Positions 53,722 through 62,120 of a stretch of 64,000 nucleotides of DNA are shown piece by piece. A program made the position numbers and the translations under genes. The notes under the pieces were generated by a model that made no database searches, was not told the origin of the DNA, and saw nothing but the letters and a program-made list of their open reading frames with translations. The number at the start of each line of letters is the position of its first letter. The first letter of the stretch is position 1. Origin of the DNA: Candidatus Enterenecus merdae (GTDB lineage Bacteria > Bacillota > Clostridia > Oscillospirales > Oscillospiraceae); the NCBI GenBank assembly GCA_018716385.1, contig DVJZ01000026.1, forward strand, positions 62,001 through 126,000, written 5' to 3'.

Positions 53722-55605
53722 TCATCCCCAGGGGGTGAGGGCAATCTCCCCGCCGGCAACTTCCGCCCGGTAGAGCTGCCCCAGCCGAGTCCCCGGGGGC
53801 AGCAACTCCAGCAAGGCCTGGTCACACTCCATGAGGTAGAGATAGCCACAGTGGTTCTCTTGCAGCGCGGCGGACAGGGCATCGTAATCCGCCTGTCCCC
53901 CCTGATTCAGATAGGTGTAGGCGAAGGACACCGGAGAGGCGGCGTTGACCACCACGGGGTTCATCTCCGACTGGGTCAGCGCCAGCAGCACCCGGGCGCC
54001 GCTCTCCCGGTAGGGGACGGCCTCCAGCGCCTCCAGAAAGGCCCCGTAGTCCGTCTCGAAGCGGGCCCGGTGGGCCAGGCGGGAGGCGTCTATCTCATCG
54101 TGGATGAACCTGCGGTAGGCCTCGTCATAGCTGGTGCAACCCAGCAGGATCAGCGCCGTCAGCGCCCCCGCCACCCATTGCCGCCGGGCAGGCAGCCCCC
54201 GCAGCTGCGCCCCGGGAGCCAGGCCCGAGGCCAGCGCCGCCACCAGCATCAAAAGCCCCGTGTTGGCCGGCTCACAGTACCGGCTCATCAGGGTGACGGC
54301 GTTGACGGGTTCGAAATACTGGCTCTCGTCATAGAACATGGTCAGCTGGCCCACGGACACCACGAAGTAGATCAGGAACGTGACGCCCAGGATATAGGCC
54401 AGCAGCAGCTTCCCCCGCCCCTTGGGCACCGCGCCAAACCGCCACAACAGCGCGGCGGCACACACCAGCAGCACCACGATGGCAAAGGGGGTCAGGTCGA
54501 TGGCCAGGGTGCTCTCCCGGTGGACGGGGGTGAGGAAGAAGGCCTGGAGATAGGAGCGGATATACCCCCGGGTCACGGCGGAGTCCAGGAAGGTGCCGTT
54601 GGCCAGCTCAGACAGTCGTTGGGCGGCCCGGTCGAAGAACCCGCTGGCCAGGTATCCGCTGCGCTCCATCACCCGGCAGTAGATCGACCAGCTCTGGGCC
54701 AGGAGCACTGGGACCGCCAGCAGCAGGCCGGCAAAGCGGTACTCCCGCCGCCCCCGCCACCACAGCAGAAAGAACAGGCCGGCCAGCACGCTCCACAGCA
54801 AGCCGATACCTTTCATCAACGCCAGGTATCCGGCGGCCACCGCCAGCTCCCCCTTCCAAAAGGCCACCTGGCGGTCAGGGCGTAGGACGATCTTGCACAG
54901 GATCATCCCGAACAGGATGGCCATGACCGGGTCCACGCAGATGGTCCGGTACAGGGCGGTGCTGGACACGCCGGGCAGGCACAGGGCGCACAGGGGGATG
55001 AGCAGCCAGGTGACGGGCCGTCCCCTGGGATAGCGCGTCCAAAAAACCGCCCCCACGGAAAAGAGCATGAGGCTGCTGAAGATGAAGTAGCCAAAGAACA
55101 GATACTGCTCCTGGTAGCCGCCAAACAGGTGGGCAAACCACCACAGGATCAGCTGTAGACCCGGGCTGTAATCCCCAAACCCCTGGGCCACGTTGCTGTA
55201 CCTGGCGGCAAAGCCCTCCCGGAAATACAGGCTCTTGGTGTCCGGGCCCCAGAAGTTGTAGGCGTCCCACTCCAGGATCTGCTCCCCGCGCAGCAGCAGG
55301 CACATGACGGCCAGCAGCAGCACGCAGCCCCAGAGATAGGGATCGGCCAGCTGCCGCTTCAGCTCTTGAACCAGGGCCCTGGCGCCCTCTCTCCGAACGG
55401 TTCGGGCGGCCCAGAGGATCCCGCCCACTCCGGCCAGCAGCAGCACGCCATCGATCATCCCCATCCCCCCGAAGAAGGCCAGGACATAGAGGATCAGCCC
55501 GATGGCGCACAACAAGTAGGGGGCCAGCTCCACCGGCCGACGCCCGGTGCGCCAGGCCAGGGCAAATAGGGCGCAAAACAGCCCCAGCAGGGAGAAAACC
55601 GCCAT
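53722..55605 (-). CDS. Polytopic membrane protein, GT-C-like glycosyltransferase candidate
   Basis: A 627-residue protein with about a dozen membrane helices and an extracellular C-terminal part. The first loop after helix three carries EWDAYNFWGPDTKSLYF, with acidic residues where GT-C enzymes keep their catalytic site. Such enzymes take sugars from undecaprenyl phosphate on the outer membrane face. It follows the GT2-GtrA gene after four bases, which is the expected partner for making and flipping the lipid-linked sugar. Sequence alone cannot prove transferase activity. It is the last gene of the operon. Confidence 0.65.
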   Translation of the reverse strand: MAVFSLLGLFCALFALAWRTGRRPVELAPYLLCAIGLILYVLAFFGGMGMIDGVLLLAGVGGILWAARTVRREGARALVQELKRQLADPYLWGCVLLLAVMCLLLRGEQILEWDAYNFWGPDTKSLYFREGFAARYSNVAQGFGDYSPGLQLILWWFAHLFGGYQEQYLFFGYFIFSSLMLFSVGAVFWTRYPRGRPVTWLLIPLCALCLPGVSSTALYRTICVDPVMAILFGMILCKIVLRPDRQVAFWKGELAVAAGYLALMKGIGLLWSVLAGLFFLLWWRGRREYRFAGLLLAVPVLLAQSWSIYCRVMERSGYLASGFFDRAAQRLSELANGTFLDSAVTRGYIRSYLQAFFLTPVHRESTLAIDLTPFAIVVLLVCAAALLWRFGAVPKGRGKLLLAYILGVTFLIYFVVSVGQLTMFYDESQYFEPVNAVTLMSRYCEPANTGLLMLVAALASGLAPGAQLRGLPARRQWVAGALTALILLGCTSYDEAYRRFIHDEIDASRLAHRARFETDYGAFLEALEAVPYRESGARVLLALTQSEMNPVVVNAASPVSFAYTYLNQGGQADYDALSAALQENHCGYLYLMECDQALLELLPPGTRLGQLYRAEVAGGEIALTPWG

Positions 55606-55609
55606 GCCC

Positions 55610-56653
55610 TCACCCTCTCTCCGCCGGCGATCCGGTCACCTCCCGGAAGATGAGCCGGCGCTGCACCCAGTAGTTGACCACGAACAGCACCCCGTCCACC
55701 AGCGCCTTGATCAGCGTCAGGGGCAGGGGCAGCGGGCGCAGGAGGATGACCAGGCCGCCGCTGGCCAGCATGGCGCAGACCCACAGCAGCGCATATTTCC
55801 AGAACTGGCTCCAGGTACGCTTGCGCACCTGGAAGCTCCAGCGCTGGTTGAGCTTGAAGTTGACATAACCTGACACACACCGGGCCAGGGCGGTGGCGGC
55901 CAGGATGCCCAACCGAGGGGCAAGCAGGGCGAACAGCAACAGATCCACCCCACAGCCCGCCAGGGAGGAGGCCGCATACTTCAGGGGCCGCTGATAGATC
56001 CGCGCGCTGTCCACCACCGTGCGGAAGTGGGAGCCGCGGTTGTTGTCCTCGTAGACGGTCTGGATGGGGATCATCTGGATGGGATAGCGGGCCTGGGTCA
56101 CCTCGGTGAGCATATTGGTCTCATACTCGTACCGCTCCCCAGGCAGGTCCAGCAGCAACTGGAACAGCGCCCGGGGAAGGCCCCGCAGGCCGGTCTGGGT
56201 GTCCGGGCAGTCCAGGCCCGTGCCCAGGCGGACAAAGAAGGATGTAATCCGGTTGCCCATCCGGGAGCGCCAGGGCACATTTCCTCCGGAGAAGTCCCGG
56301 ATGCCCAGCACGAAGGGGTGATCCGGCCCGGCCAATGCCTGGGCCACCCGGCGGATGTCCTGGGGCAGGTGCTGTCCGTCCGCGTCCGCGGTGACCACCC
56401 CGGACAGGGCGGGGAAGCGCTCCAGGGCGGCGCGCAGCCCGGTCTTTAGGGCCGCCCCCTTGCCCCGGTTGACATCGTGGCGCACCACCACCGCGCCCAG
56501 GGCCTCCACCTGCTGGAAAACCTGGGCGTAGGAGGGGCCCGAGCCGTCGTCCACCACCACGATGTCCCCCATCCCCTCCCGCAGGCAGCCCTGGACCACC
56601 GCGGGCAGGTGGCCGTCGGGGTTGAGCGAGGGGATCAAAACAACGCTGTCCAT
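55610..56653 (-). CDS. GT2 glycosyltransferase fused to a GtrA flippase-like domain
   Basis: A 347-residue protein. Residues 1-220 are a DPM1/GtrB-like GT2 domain (VVDDGSG near 33, DADGQH at 90-95, TQTGLRG near 152), which would move a sugar from a nucleotide to undecaprenyl phosphate. Residues about 225-340 are a GtrA domain with four helices (KYAASSLAGCGVDLLLFALL; GYVNFKLNQRWSF), thought to help flip that lipid. The start at 56653 follows AGGAGG. With the GT-C-like gene downstream it makes a three-part glycosylation set like those that decorate teichoic acids. Confidence 0.9.
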   Translation of the reverse strand: MDSVVLIPSLNPDGHLPAVVQGCLREGMGDIVVVDDGSGPSYAQVFQQVEALGAVVVRHDVNRGKGAALKTGLRAALERFPALSGVVTADADGQHLPQDIRRVAQALAGPDHPFVLGIRDFSGGNVPWRSRMGNRITSFFVRLGTGLDCPDTQTGLRGLPRALFQLLLDLPGERYEYETNMLTEVTQARYPIQMIPIQTVYEDNNRGSHFRTVVDSARIYQRPLKYAASSLAGCGVDLLLFALLAPRLGILAATALARCVSGYVNFKLNQRWSFQVRKRTWSQFWKYALLWVCAMLASGGLVILLRPLPLPLTLIKALVDGVLFVVNYWVQRRLIFREVTGSPAERG

Positions 56654-56675
56654 AGCGCCCTCCTTTCCGGCCACC

Positions 56676-57722
56676 TCAGGCCCCGGCGTCCGGGAGCTGG
56701 ACCGCGAGATAGGGGGGGAAGGGGATGGGCTCTGCCTTGGCGTACTCCAGCAGAAGGTTGGCCCCATCCTCCTCCACCTCGTCAAATCCCGCCAGCTTGT
56801 AGGTGATATACATGATCCGGTTGTGCTCGGTCTCTAAAAATTCCGCCTGGAGCGCCTTCCCCTCCGCCTGGGCCAGCTGGGTGGCGTAGGCCAGCAGGGC
56901 CGAGCCGATCCCCCGGGTCATCACCCGGCAGGAGACGATCAACAGCTTCAGGCGCAGGGCCTGGGCCTGCCGCTCCAGCAGCAACAGGCCCACTTTGCCG
57001 CTGTCGCCATAGCGGTCCTGGAGCCCGCAGATGCAGAAGATGTGCTCCGGCGACTGGGCCAGGGCCAGCAGCTGCTCATAGGAGTAGGTGTACCCGGTGG
57101 AGTTGAGCTGGTGGGTGCGCACCGTCAGCTCCTCCACCCGCTGCAGGTCCTCCTGCGTCACCCGGGTGATCTCCATGCGCATGCCCAGCGTGGCCAAAAA
57201 CTCCTCCGCGCTGCCCCCAAAGTCCCGCTCCGCCGCCTGGCGGTTCAGGTCCGCCTGGTACATCTTGCGGCGGTTGGCCGAGTCCTGGGTGATGAAGCGC
57301 ACACGGCACTCCGGCAGCTGGGGCAAGCCGGCGGCCTGGGCCGCGTCATAGGTGCGCACCTTGGGGTGGGCAAAGCGCACCTCGTCCCGCTCAAAGGGGC
57401 TGTCGTCCACAAAGGCCACCGCCTCGGGCTTGAGGTTGAGGGTGTCCAGGATGGCCTGCACCGCCCCGGACTTGGGCCCCCAGGAGATCTGGGGGCACAG
57501 GAAGTAGTCGGCCAGGCCAAAGGCCTCCAGCCGCTTTAGGGCAGGGGAGGCGTCGTTCTTGGAGGCCACGGACTGGATGATGCCCCGGCGGTCCAGCTCC
57601 CGGATGGCGTCGGCCACGCCGGGGCGCAGCGCCTGGGCGCCCCCCTCGGTCAGGGTCCCCTCCCACACGGTGCCGTCCAAGTCCCAGATCACGCACTTGA
57701 CCTGCGCGGGCTTGTCAGCCAT
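56676..57722 (-). CDS. FkbH-like HAD/GNAT protein, putative acyl (glyceryl) loader of the carrier protein
   Basis: A 348-residue FkbH-family (HAD-IIIC) protein. The HAD motif DLDGT is at 14-18, SKND near 54-57 and FVDDSPFERDEV near 104-115. A GNAT-like C-terminal half (from about 180) includes VSCRVMTRGIGSALL. Known FkbH enzymes take the glyceryl group of 1,3-bisphosphoglycerate, drop the phosphate and load it on an acyl carrier protein. The start overlaps the carrier gene by eight bases, tying the two together. No fkbI/K-type dehydrogenases that would convert glyceryl to methoxymalonyl are present. Substrate choice is an inference. Confidence 0.88.
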   Translation of the reverse strand: MADKPAQVKCVIWDLDGTVWEGTLTEGGAQALRPGVADAIRELDRRGIIQSVASKNDASPALKRLEAFGLADYFLCPQISWGPKSGAVQAILDTLNLKPEAVAFVDDSPFERDEVRFAHPKVRTYDAAQAAGLPQLPECRVRFITQDSANRRKMYQADLNRQAAERDFGGSAEEFLATLGMRMEITRVTQEDLQRVEELTVRTHQLNSTGYTYSYEQLLALAQSPEHIFCICGLQDRYGDSGKVGLLLLERQAQALRLKLLIVSCRVMTRGIGSALLAYATQLAQAEGKALQAEFLETEHNRIMYITYKLAGFDEVEEDGANLLLEYAKAEPIPFPPYLAVQLPDAGA

Positions 57723-57978
57723 TCCCTTCACCCCCGTCGCCCAGGCGCCGCTGGACCAGCTCAGCCATGGCGTCGATGGTGTGGAAGTTCTGCTCCGTGA
57801 TGTCCCGGCGGCCCAGTTTGAGATGGAACTCCCGCTCGATGAACTGCACGATCTGCAGGGCGAATAGGGAGGTGATATACTTGCTCTGAAACAGCTCCGT
57901 GTCATATTGGAGCCCGTCCGCCTGCTTCAATTGAATGAGAAACTGATAGATGCGTTCCTTGATGGCTTGCGCTTCCAT
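57715..57978 (-). CDS. Acyl carrier protein
   Basis: An 87-residue carrier protein. The modified serine is S37 in ITSLFALQIVQFIE, corresponding to the usual DSL motif with Thr for Asp. The helix after it and FHLKLGRRDI fit the fold. It is not the fatty-acid ACP (different motif and context) and is the likely partner of the overlapping FkbH-like enzyme. ATG at 57978 lies 8 bases from AAGGAGG; ATG at 57984 would be too close. It needs phosphopantetheine, and a transferase gene lies in the divergent unit at 61406. Confidence 0.88.
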   Translation of the reverse strand: MEAQAIKERIYQFLIQLKQADGLQYDTELFQSKYITSLFALQIVQFIEREFHLKLGRRDITEQNFHTIDAMAELVQRRLGDGGEGNG

Positions 57979-58005
57979 GTCCATTGCCTCCTTATCCCTA
58001 TGGGC

Positions 58006-59853
58006 TCACTGTATGGCCTGTAACGATTCCTCGATCCGCTCCAGCAGGGCCTGGGCCGTCAGCCCGCCCTCCACCGTGAGCCGCCGCAGCTGGTAGAGGG
58101 ACTGCTGCGCCCCCTTCAGCAGCTGGTTGGCTCCGCTCTGGGTGGTGACGCTCACCTGCACACCCAGCTCCTGCAGCACCACCTCGGACAGGGGGGAGCA
58201 CAGCCCGTTGGGATAGGTGTACACCGGGCAGGTCTCACCCACCGCCTCCTCCAGCTGCTGCCGGGCCTGGAGGTAATCCTGGGTGAGGGCGGCGACGTAC
58301 GCCTGCTCGCTCTCCCCCTCCATCTGGAGCACCCCCTGCCGGCAGCCCTCCCCATCCAGGGCGGCCACCTGGTGCATGTCATAGCTGTGGGTGGTCAGAG
58401 TCAGCACCCCCCGCTGCACCCAGGGCAGGGCCTCCTCCAGAGAGAAGTGGGGGGTGATGGGCTGGCCGGTGTCCTTGTAAGTGGATTTCCCCACGGACAC
58501 GCCAATGACGGCGATGTTGGCCGTAAAGCCGTACTGCTCCAGCAGAGGGGCGGCCAGCTCCAGGTTGTTCCGGTAGCCGTCGTCAATGGTGATCACCACC
58601 GGCTTGTCCGGCAGGTCGGTCCCCTGGGTGACAAAGTCGATGAGCTGCTGATAGCTCACGCTGGTATACCCCGCGTCCCGCAGGGCCTGGAGCTGGGCCT
58701 CAAAGTCAGAGGCGAGCACAGTCGTGCCGCTGACCTCGTCCTCCCGATCTGTAAAGGAGTGGTACATCAGGATGGGCACCTGGGCGGTGAGTTCCTCCCC
58801 ACCCTCCCCCTGGGCATAAGCGGCCTGGATCACCTCCGCCACGTTCTCCGCCGTGGTCAGCGCGCCAAAGCCCTCGGGCACATAGACCGACGCATCGTCA
58901 AACAGGGTGGCCAGCACCATCGCCCCGGCGTTGTTGCGAAAATGCTGCACGTCGTAGAAGTAACGCAGGTCCCCGTTGATGCTGTTGTTGCCCCAAAAGG
59001 CGTAGAAGTCGTCGATCTGAGCCGCCCGGGTCCAGAACTCCTCCACCCCCTCCCGGGGGTAGGCGGAAAACTCCGCCTGGGACACGGGCACGCCCACCAT
59101 GGTGAATCCGATGCCGTTTTGGTCGCACAAGTCCTTGATCTGCTGGATGGCGGAGATGGCCTCGTCGATGTAGTCCATGGACGCGGGGGCCAGGGTGGTG
59201 GCCATCCCCTCGTAGGCCAGGTAGCTGGCCATGTCCTGAATGGGGGAGGAGTCCCGCAAGGTCTTGTCATAAACCCCCGTCTCGGGCACATAGACCGTGG
59301 AGTCGTCGGGCAGGTAACCTGCGTCCAGGCGGCTGACCAGCTTGTCCCAGGCATAGCCCAGGTTGGCGAAGAGATAGCGACCGTAAAACAGCAGGCCGCT
59401 CTCCCCGCACACCTTGCCGTGCATCGCCTGGCGCAGGTCGGACTGGCTGCCCTGGTCATAGAGGCTGGCGCTCTCCGGGTCGATGGTCAGCAGGATATGC
59501 TCCACCTGGTAGTGCTCCACCAGGTAGGCGGCCAGCTGCGCCTCGTCCAGCAGATCCCCGCCGTACCAGGTCATGTTGTAGTAGCGGTCCCCGGTGTAGG
59601 CGTTGAGCGCCTCCACGCTGAGGGAGGAGGCTTTGGAGCTGCCGATGACATAGGCGTTGTAGTCCTGGTAGTGCTGGTCCAGATAGGCGATCTTGGCCAC
59701 CCTGGGGTTCTGGGTCATGTCGTAGGCATACCATTGGAAGAACCGGTCGCCAAACACCCCGAAGGGGTCTACGATCACATTGCAGGCCGCCAGCAAAACC
59801 ACCCCGCCCAGCAGCGCGGCCAGGAATCCCAAAAGCCACTTTTTGACCGACAT
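58006..59853 (-). CDS. SGNH (DltD-like) domain fused to polysaccharide deacetylase
   Basis: A 615-residue exported protein with an N-terminal membrane anchor (about 6-26). Residues 27-340 resemble DltD/AlgX-type SGNH enzymes: the nucleophile serine in GSSK (71-74) and the Asp-His pair in DVQH (301-304). Residues about 358-610 are a NodB-type deacetylase: TIDDG (422-426) and THSYDMH (488-494) give the metal-binding Asp and two His. The SGNH part could hand an acyl group from the MBOAT protein to a polymer; the second part would remove acetyl groups from a glycan. The start follows AAAAGGAG. Confidence 0.85.
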   Translation of the reverse strand: MSVKKWLLGFLAALLGGVVLLAACNVIVDPFGVFGDRFFQWYAYDMTQNPRVAKIAYLDQHYQDYNAYVIGSSKASSLSVEALNAYTGDRYYNMTWYGGDLLDEAQLAAYLVEHYQVEHILLTIDPESASLYDQGSQSDLRQAMHGKVCGESGLLFYGRYLFANLGYAWDKLVSRLDAGYLPDDSTVYVPETGVYDKTLRDSSPIQDMASYLAYEGMATTLAPASMDYIDEAISAIQQIKDLCDQNGIGFTMVGVPVSQAEFSAYPREGVEEFWTRAAQIDDFYAFWGNNSINGDLRYFYDVQHFRNNAGAMVLATLFDDASVYVPEGFGALTTAENVAEVIQAAYAQGEGGEELTAQVPILMYHSFTDREDEVSGTTVLASDFEAQLQALRDAGYTSVSYQQLIDFVTQGTDLPDKPVVITIDDGYRNNLELAAPLLEQYGFTANIAVIGVSVGKSTYKDTGQPITPHFSLEEALPWVQRGVLTLTTHSYDMHQVAALDGEGCRQGVLQMEGESEQAYVAALTQDYLQARQQLEEAVGETCPVYTYPNGLCSPLSEVVLQELGVQVSVTTQSGANQLLKGAQQSLYQLRRLTVEGGLTAQALLERIEESLQAIQ

Positions 59854-59878
59854 AGCAAGCTCCTTTTGCGCCAGAGGC

Positions 59879-61300
59879 TTAGAAATTAAAGTAGAGGAAG
59901 GTGGACACCTGGCTCATGTTCAGCAGGGAGGCGGCCAGCACCAGGCCGCTCCACACCCCGTCCCGCAGGGAGAAGGTCTTTTTCTCCATGATCCCGTTGG
60001 AGTTGGGCAGGCAGAAGGTGATGATGGCCGAAGCGGCCAAGATCAGGCACAGCAGAAGATGCTCCCCCACAAAGCCCGCCGCGCTGGCCAGCAGGCCGGC
60101 GGGGTCGGACCAGGCCGAGAGGGAGAACATCCTCCGGTACACCTGGGCTGCCTGGCCCAGGTCGGTGCAGTCAAACAGCACCCGGATGAGCACCGAGCAG
60201 AAGAAGGTCATGGCCACGGCCAGGGCGGCGGGCAGCGGCTTGCGCATCTTCAGCGCCCGCAGGTTGGCCAGGCAGACCAGCACGCCGTTGACCAACCCCC
60301 AGGCCACAAAGTGCCAGCCCGCCCCATGCCAGATGCCGGAGGCGGCAAAGGTGAGCAGAACCGCCAGGATCATCTTTCCCGTCCGATCCCCAAAGTGGAA
60401 GACGTTGTGAAAGACATACTCGTTGAAAAACCGGGACACGGTGATGTTCCACCGCCGCCAGAAGGTGGCAAAGTCCCGGGCTTTGTAAGGGGAGTCAAAG
60501 TTGATGGGCAGGTGCACGCCGAAGAAGCAGCCCAGCCCCCTGGCCATGTCAATGTACCCGGAAAAGTCGAAGTAGTAGGCAAAGGTGTAGCACAGCACCC
60601 CCACCCAGGCCTCCACCGTGGTGGCCTGGGCCACCTGCCCGCCGTAAAAGGCGGTGGCAAAGTCGATCATAGGATTGGCCAGCAGGATCTTCTTCCCACA
60701 CCCCACGCAGAAGAGCATCACGCCCCGGCAGACGTCCTGGCCGGAAAACTCCAGCAGCTTCCGCCCCTGGATCTGGGGCACGATCTCGTCCTCCTTGACC
60801 ACCGGGCCCACGATCAGCTGGGGGAAGAAGGTGATGAACAGGGTGTAGTCCAGAAAGGAGAGATAGCCGCACTCCCCCCGGTAAAAGGAAACGGTGTACA
60901 TGAGGATCTGGAAGGTGAAAAAGGAGATGCCAATGGGCAGGATGGTGGACAGCAGGGCAAAGTCCGTGCCCAGCACCAGGTTGAGGTTCTCCAGGAAAAA
61001 GTTGGCGTACTTGTAGTACCCCAGCAGCCCCAGGTTGAGCAGCACCGCCGCGGCCAGCAGCAACCGCCGGGCCGCAGTCCGCTCCACCCGGTGCAGGAGG
61101 GTGACCAGCAGGTAGTTGACCAGGATGATCCCCAAAAAGCCCAGCACAAACTCGGGCTGGCCCAACCCGTAAAAGACCAGGGAGGCCAACACCAGCCAGC
61201 CCTTCATCCCGGCCACATTCCCCCAATGGCGCAACAGGTGATAGCCCAACAGCACCACGGGCAGGAACAGGAAGATAAATTGGTAGGAGGAGAAGATCAT
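59879..61300 (-). CDS. MBOAT family O-acyltransferase (DltB/AlgI-like)
   Basis: A 473-residue polytopic membrane protein with about ten helices. The MBOAT histidine is H325 in SGIWHGAGWH, and the characteristic NFDSPYKARDFATFWRRWNITVSRFF lies at about 267-292. DltB and AlgI relatives carry acyl groups from a cytosolic donor across the membrane to surface polymers. The start at 61300 is chosen because MIFSSYQFIFLFLP opens the first helix; its ribosome site is weak. It is the first gene of the six-gene operon, followed by the SGNH protein after 25 bases. Confidence 0.93.
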   Translation of the reverse strand: MIFSSYQFIFLFLPVVLLGYHLLRHWGNVAGMKGWLVLASLVFYGLGQPEFVLGFLGIILVNYLLVTLLHRVERTAARRLLLAAAVLLNLGLLGYYKYANFFLENLNLVLGTDFALLSTILPIGISFFTFQILMYTVSFYRGECGYLSFLDYTLFITFFPQLIVGPVVKEDEIVPQIQGRKLLEFSGQDVCRGVMLFCVGCGKKILLANPMIDFATAFYGGQVAQATTVEAWVGVLCYTFAYYFDFSGYIDMARGLGCFFGVHLPINFDSPYKARDFATFWRRWNITVSRFFNEYVFHNVFHFGDRTGKMILAVLLTFAASGIWHGAGWHFVAWGLVNGVLVCLANLRALKMRKPLPAALAVAMTFFCSVLIRVLFDCTDLGQAAQVYRRMFSLSAWSDPAGLLASAAGFVGEHLLLCLILAASAIITFCLPNSNGIMEKKTFSLRDGVWSGLVLAASLLNMSQVSTFLYFNF

Positions 61301-61322
61301 AGGCGCGCGTCCGTTCTTTCCG

Positions 61323-61351
61323 TTTACAGGTTGAGGATTTCTTGCTATGAT
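61323..61351 (+). promoter_or_regulatory. Promoter of the second phosphopantetheinyl transferase gene
   Basis: TTTACA, 17-base spacer, TATGAT, 55 bases ahead of the ATG at 61406. I see no convincing promoter for the divergent MBOAT operon in the same 105-base gap. Confidence 0.65.
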
Positions 61352-61405
61352 GGTGATCACAAGGCGGCGGGGCAGGCGTGTCCCGCCGGCAAAGGAGGGT
61401 TGTCC

Positions 61406-61984
61406 ATGCGCGTTTACTGGTGCGACCTGGCCCCGTTGCTGACCCAGCCGGAGCGGTTTCTGGGCTGGTGCGTCAGCCAGGGCCTGTCCCTGGCTCCCTA
61501 CCTGCGCCTGGACGACGCGGCCCGCCATCTGGCCGGGGCGCAGCTGCGCCGCCTGGCCGGGGCGGACGGCGCCCCGCCGGCCCGCCTCAGCATCAGCCAC
61601 TCAGGTGCCCTGGTGGTGTGCGCCCGGGGAGCCGGCCCGCTGGGCATTGACACCGAGCAGGTGTGCCCGTCCACCGCGCCCCTGCCCCTGTCCTGCCTCA
61701 CCGGCCAGGAGTGCCGCTGGCTGGCCGGGCAGGCCCAGCCCAGCCGGGCCTTCCTGCGCCTGTGGACCCGGAAGGAGTGCCTGCTCAAGGCCGAAGGGGG
61801 CGGCCTGGCCGACCTGGCCAACCTGCCCTGCCTGGTGGAAGGGGGGCTTCTGCGCCCCCGGGCCGGCCGGCTGCGCCTCCGGGAGCTTTCCATCTTACCC
61901 GGGTATGTCACCAGCCTGTGCGCCCGGAAGATGGGGCCGGTGGCGCTGCGCCCCCTATCCCTGGACCAGGTATTCCCGCTCTGA
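61406..61984 (+). CDS. 4'-phosphopantetheinyl transferase, second copy
   Basis: A 192-residue Sfp-type enzyme with SISHSG near 62-67, GIDTE at 80-84 and LWTRKECLLKAEGGG at 119-133. It is clearly different from the copy at 892-1419. Its place, divergent from an operon containing a dedicated carrier protein, suggests that it activates that carrier. The start follows AAAGGAGGG. Confidence 0.9.
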   Translation: MRVYWCDLAPLLTQPERFLGWCVSQGLSLAPYLRLDDAARHLAGAQLRRLAGADGAPPARLSISHSGALVVCARGAGPLGIDTEQVCPSTAPLPLSCLTGQECRWLAGQAQPSRAFLRLWTRKECLLKAEGGGLADLANLPCLVEGGLLRPRAGRLRLRELSILPGYVTSLCARKMGPVALRPLSLDQVFPL

Positions 61985-62068
61985 CGGGAAAAAGCCTTTC
62001 CTTATGTTATCACATCGGCCCCTGGTCTGCAAGCAGAGAATTCCATCTGCCCTGGGGCGGGAAACGGC

Positions 62069-62100
62069 AAAGGCCGCCCCGAAGGTTTGGGGCGGCCTTT
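62069..62100. terminator. Terminator between the transferase and atpD genes
   Basis: AAAGGCCGCCCC with its complement, 12-bp stem, short TTT after. It lies between convergent genes. Confidence 0.7.
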
Positions 62101-62120
62101 GGCTTATCTTGGGCGTTGGC

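Noticed and set aside
57715-57984. Carrier protein as the fatty-acid synthesis ACP
   Set aside because: No fab genes are nearby, the motif is TSL instead of DSL, and it overlaps an FkbH-like gene.
59780-61405. Upstream extension of the second phosphopantetheinyl transferase frame over the MBOAT gene
   Set aside because: The extension is antisense to MBOAT and lacks a start; the ATG at 61406 has an AAAGGAGGG site and a promoter.
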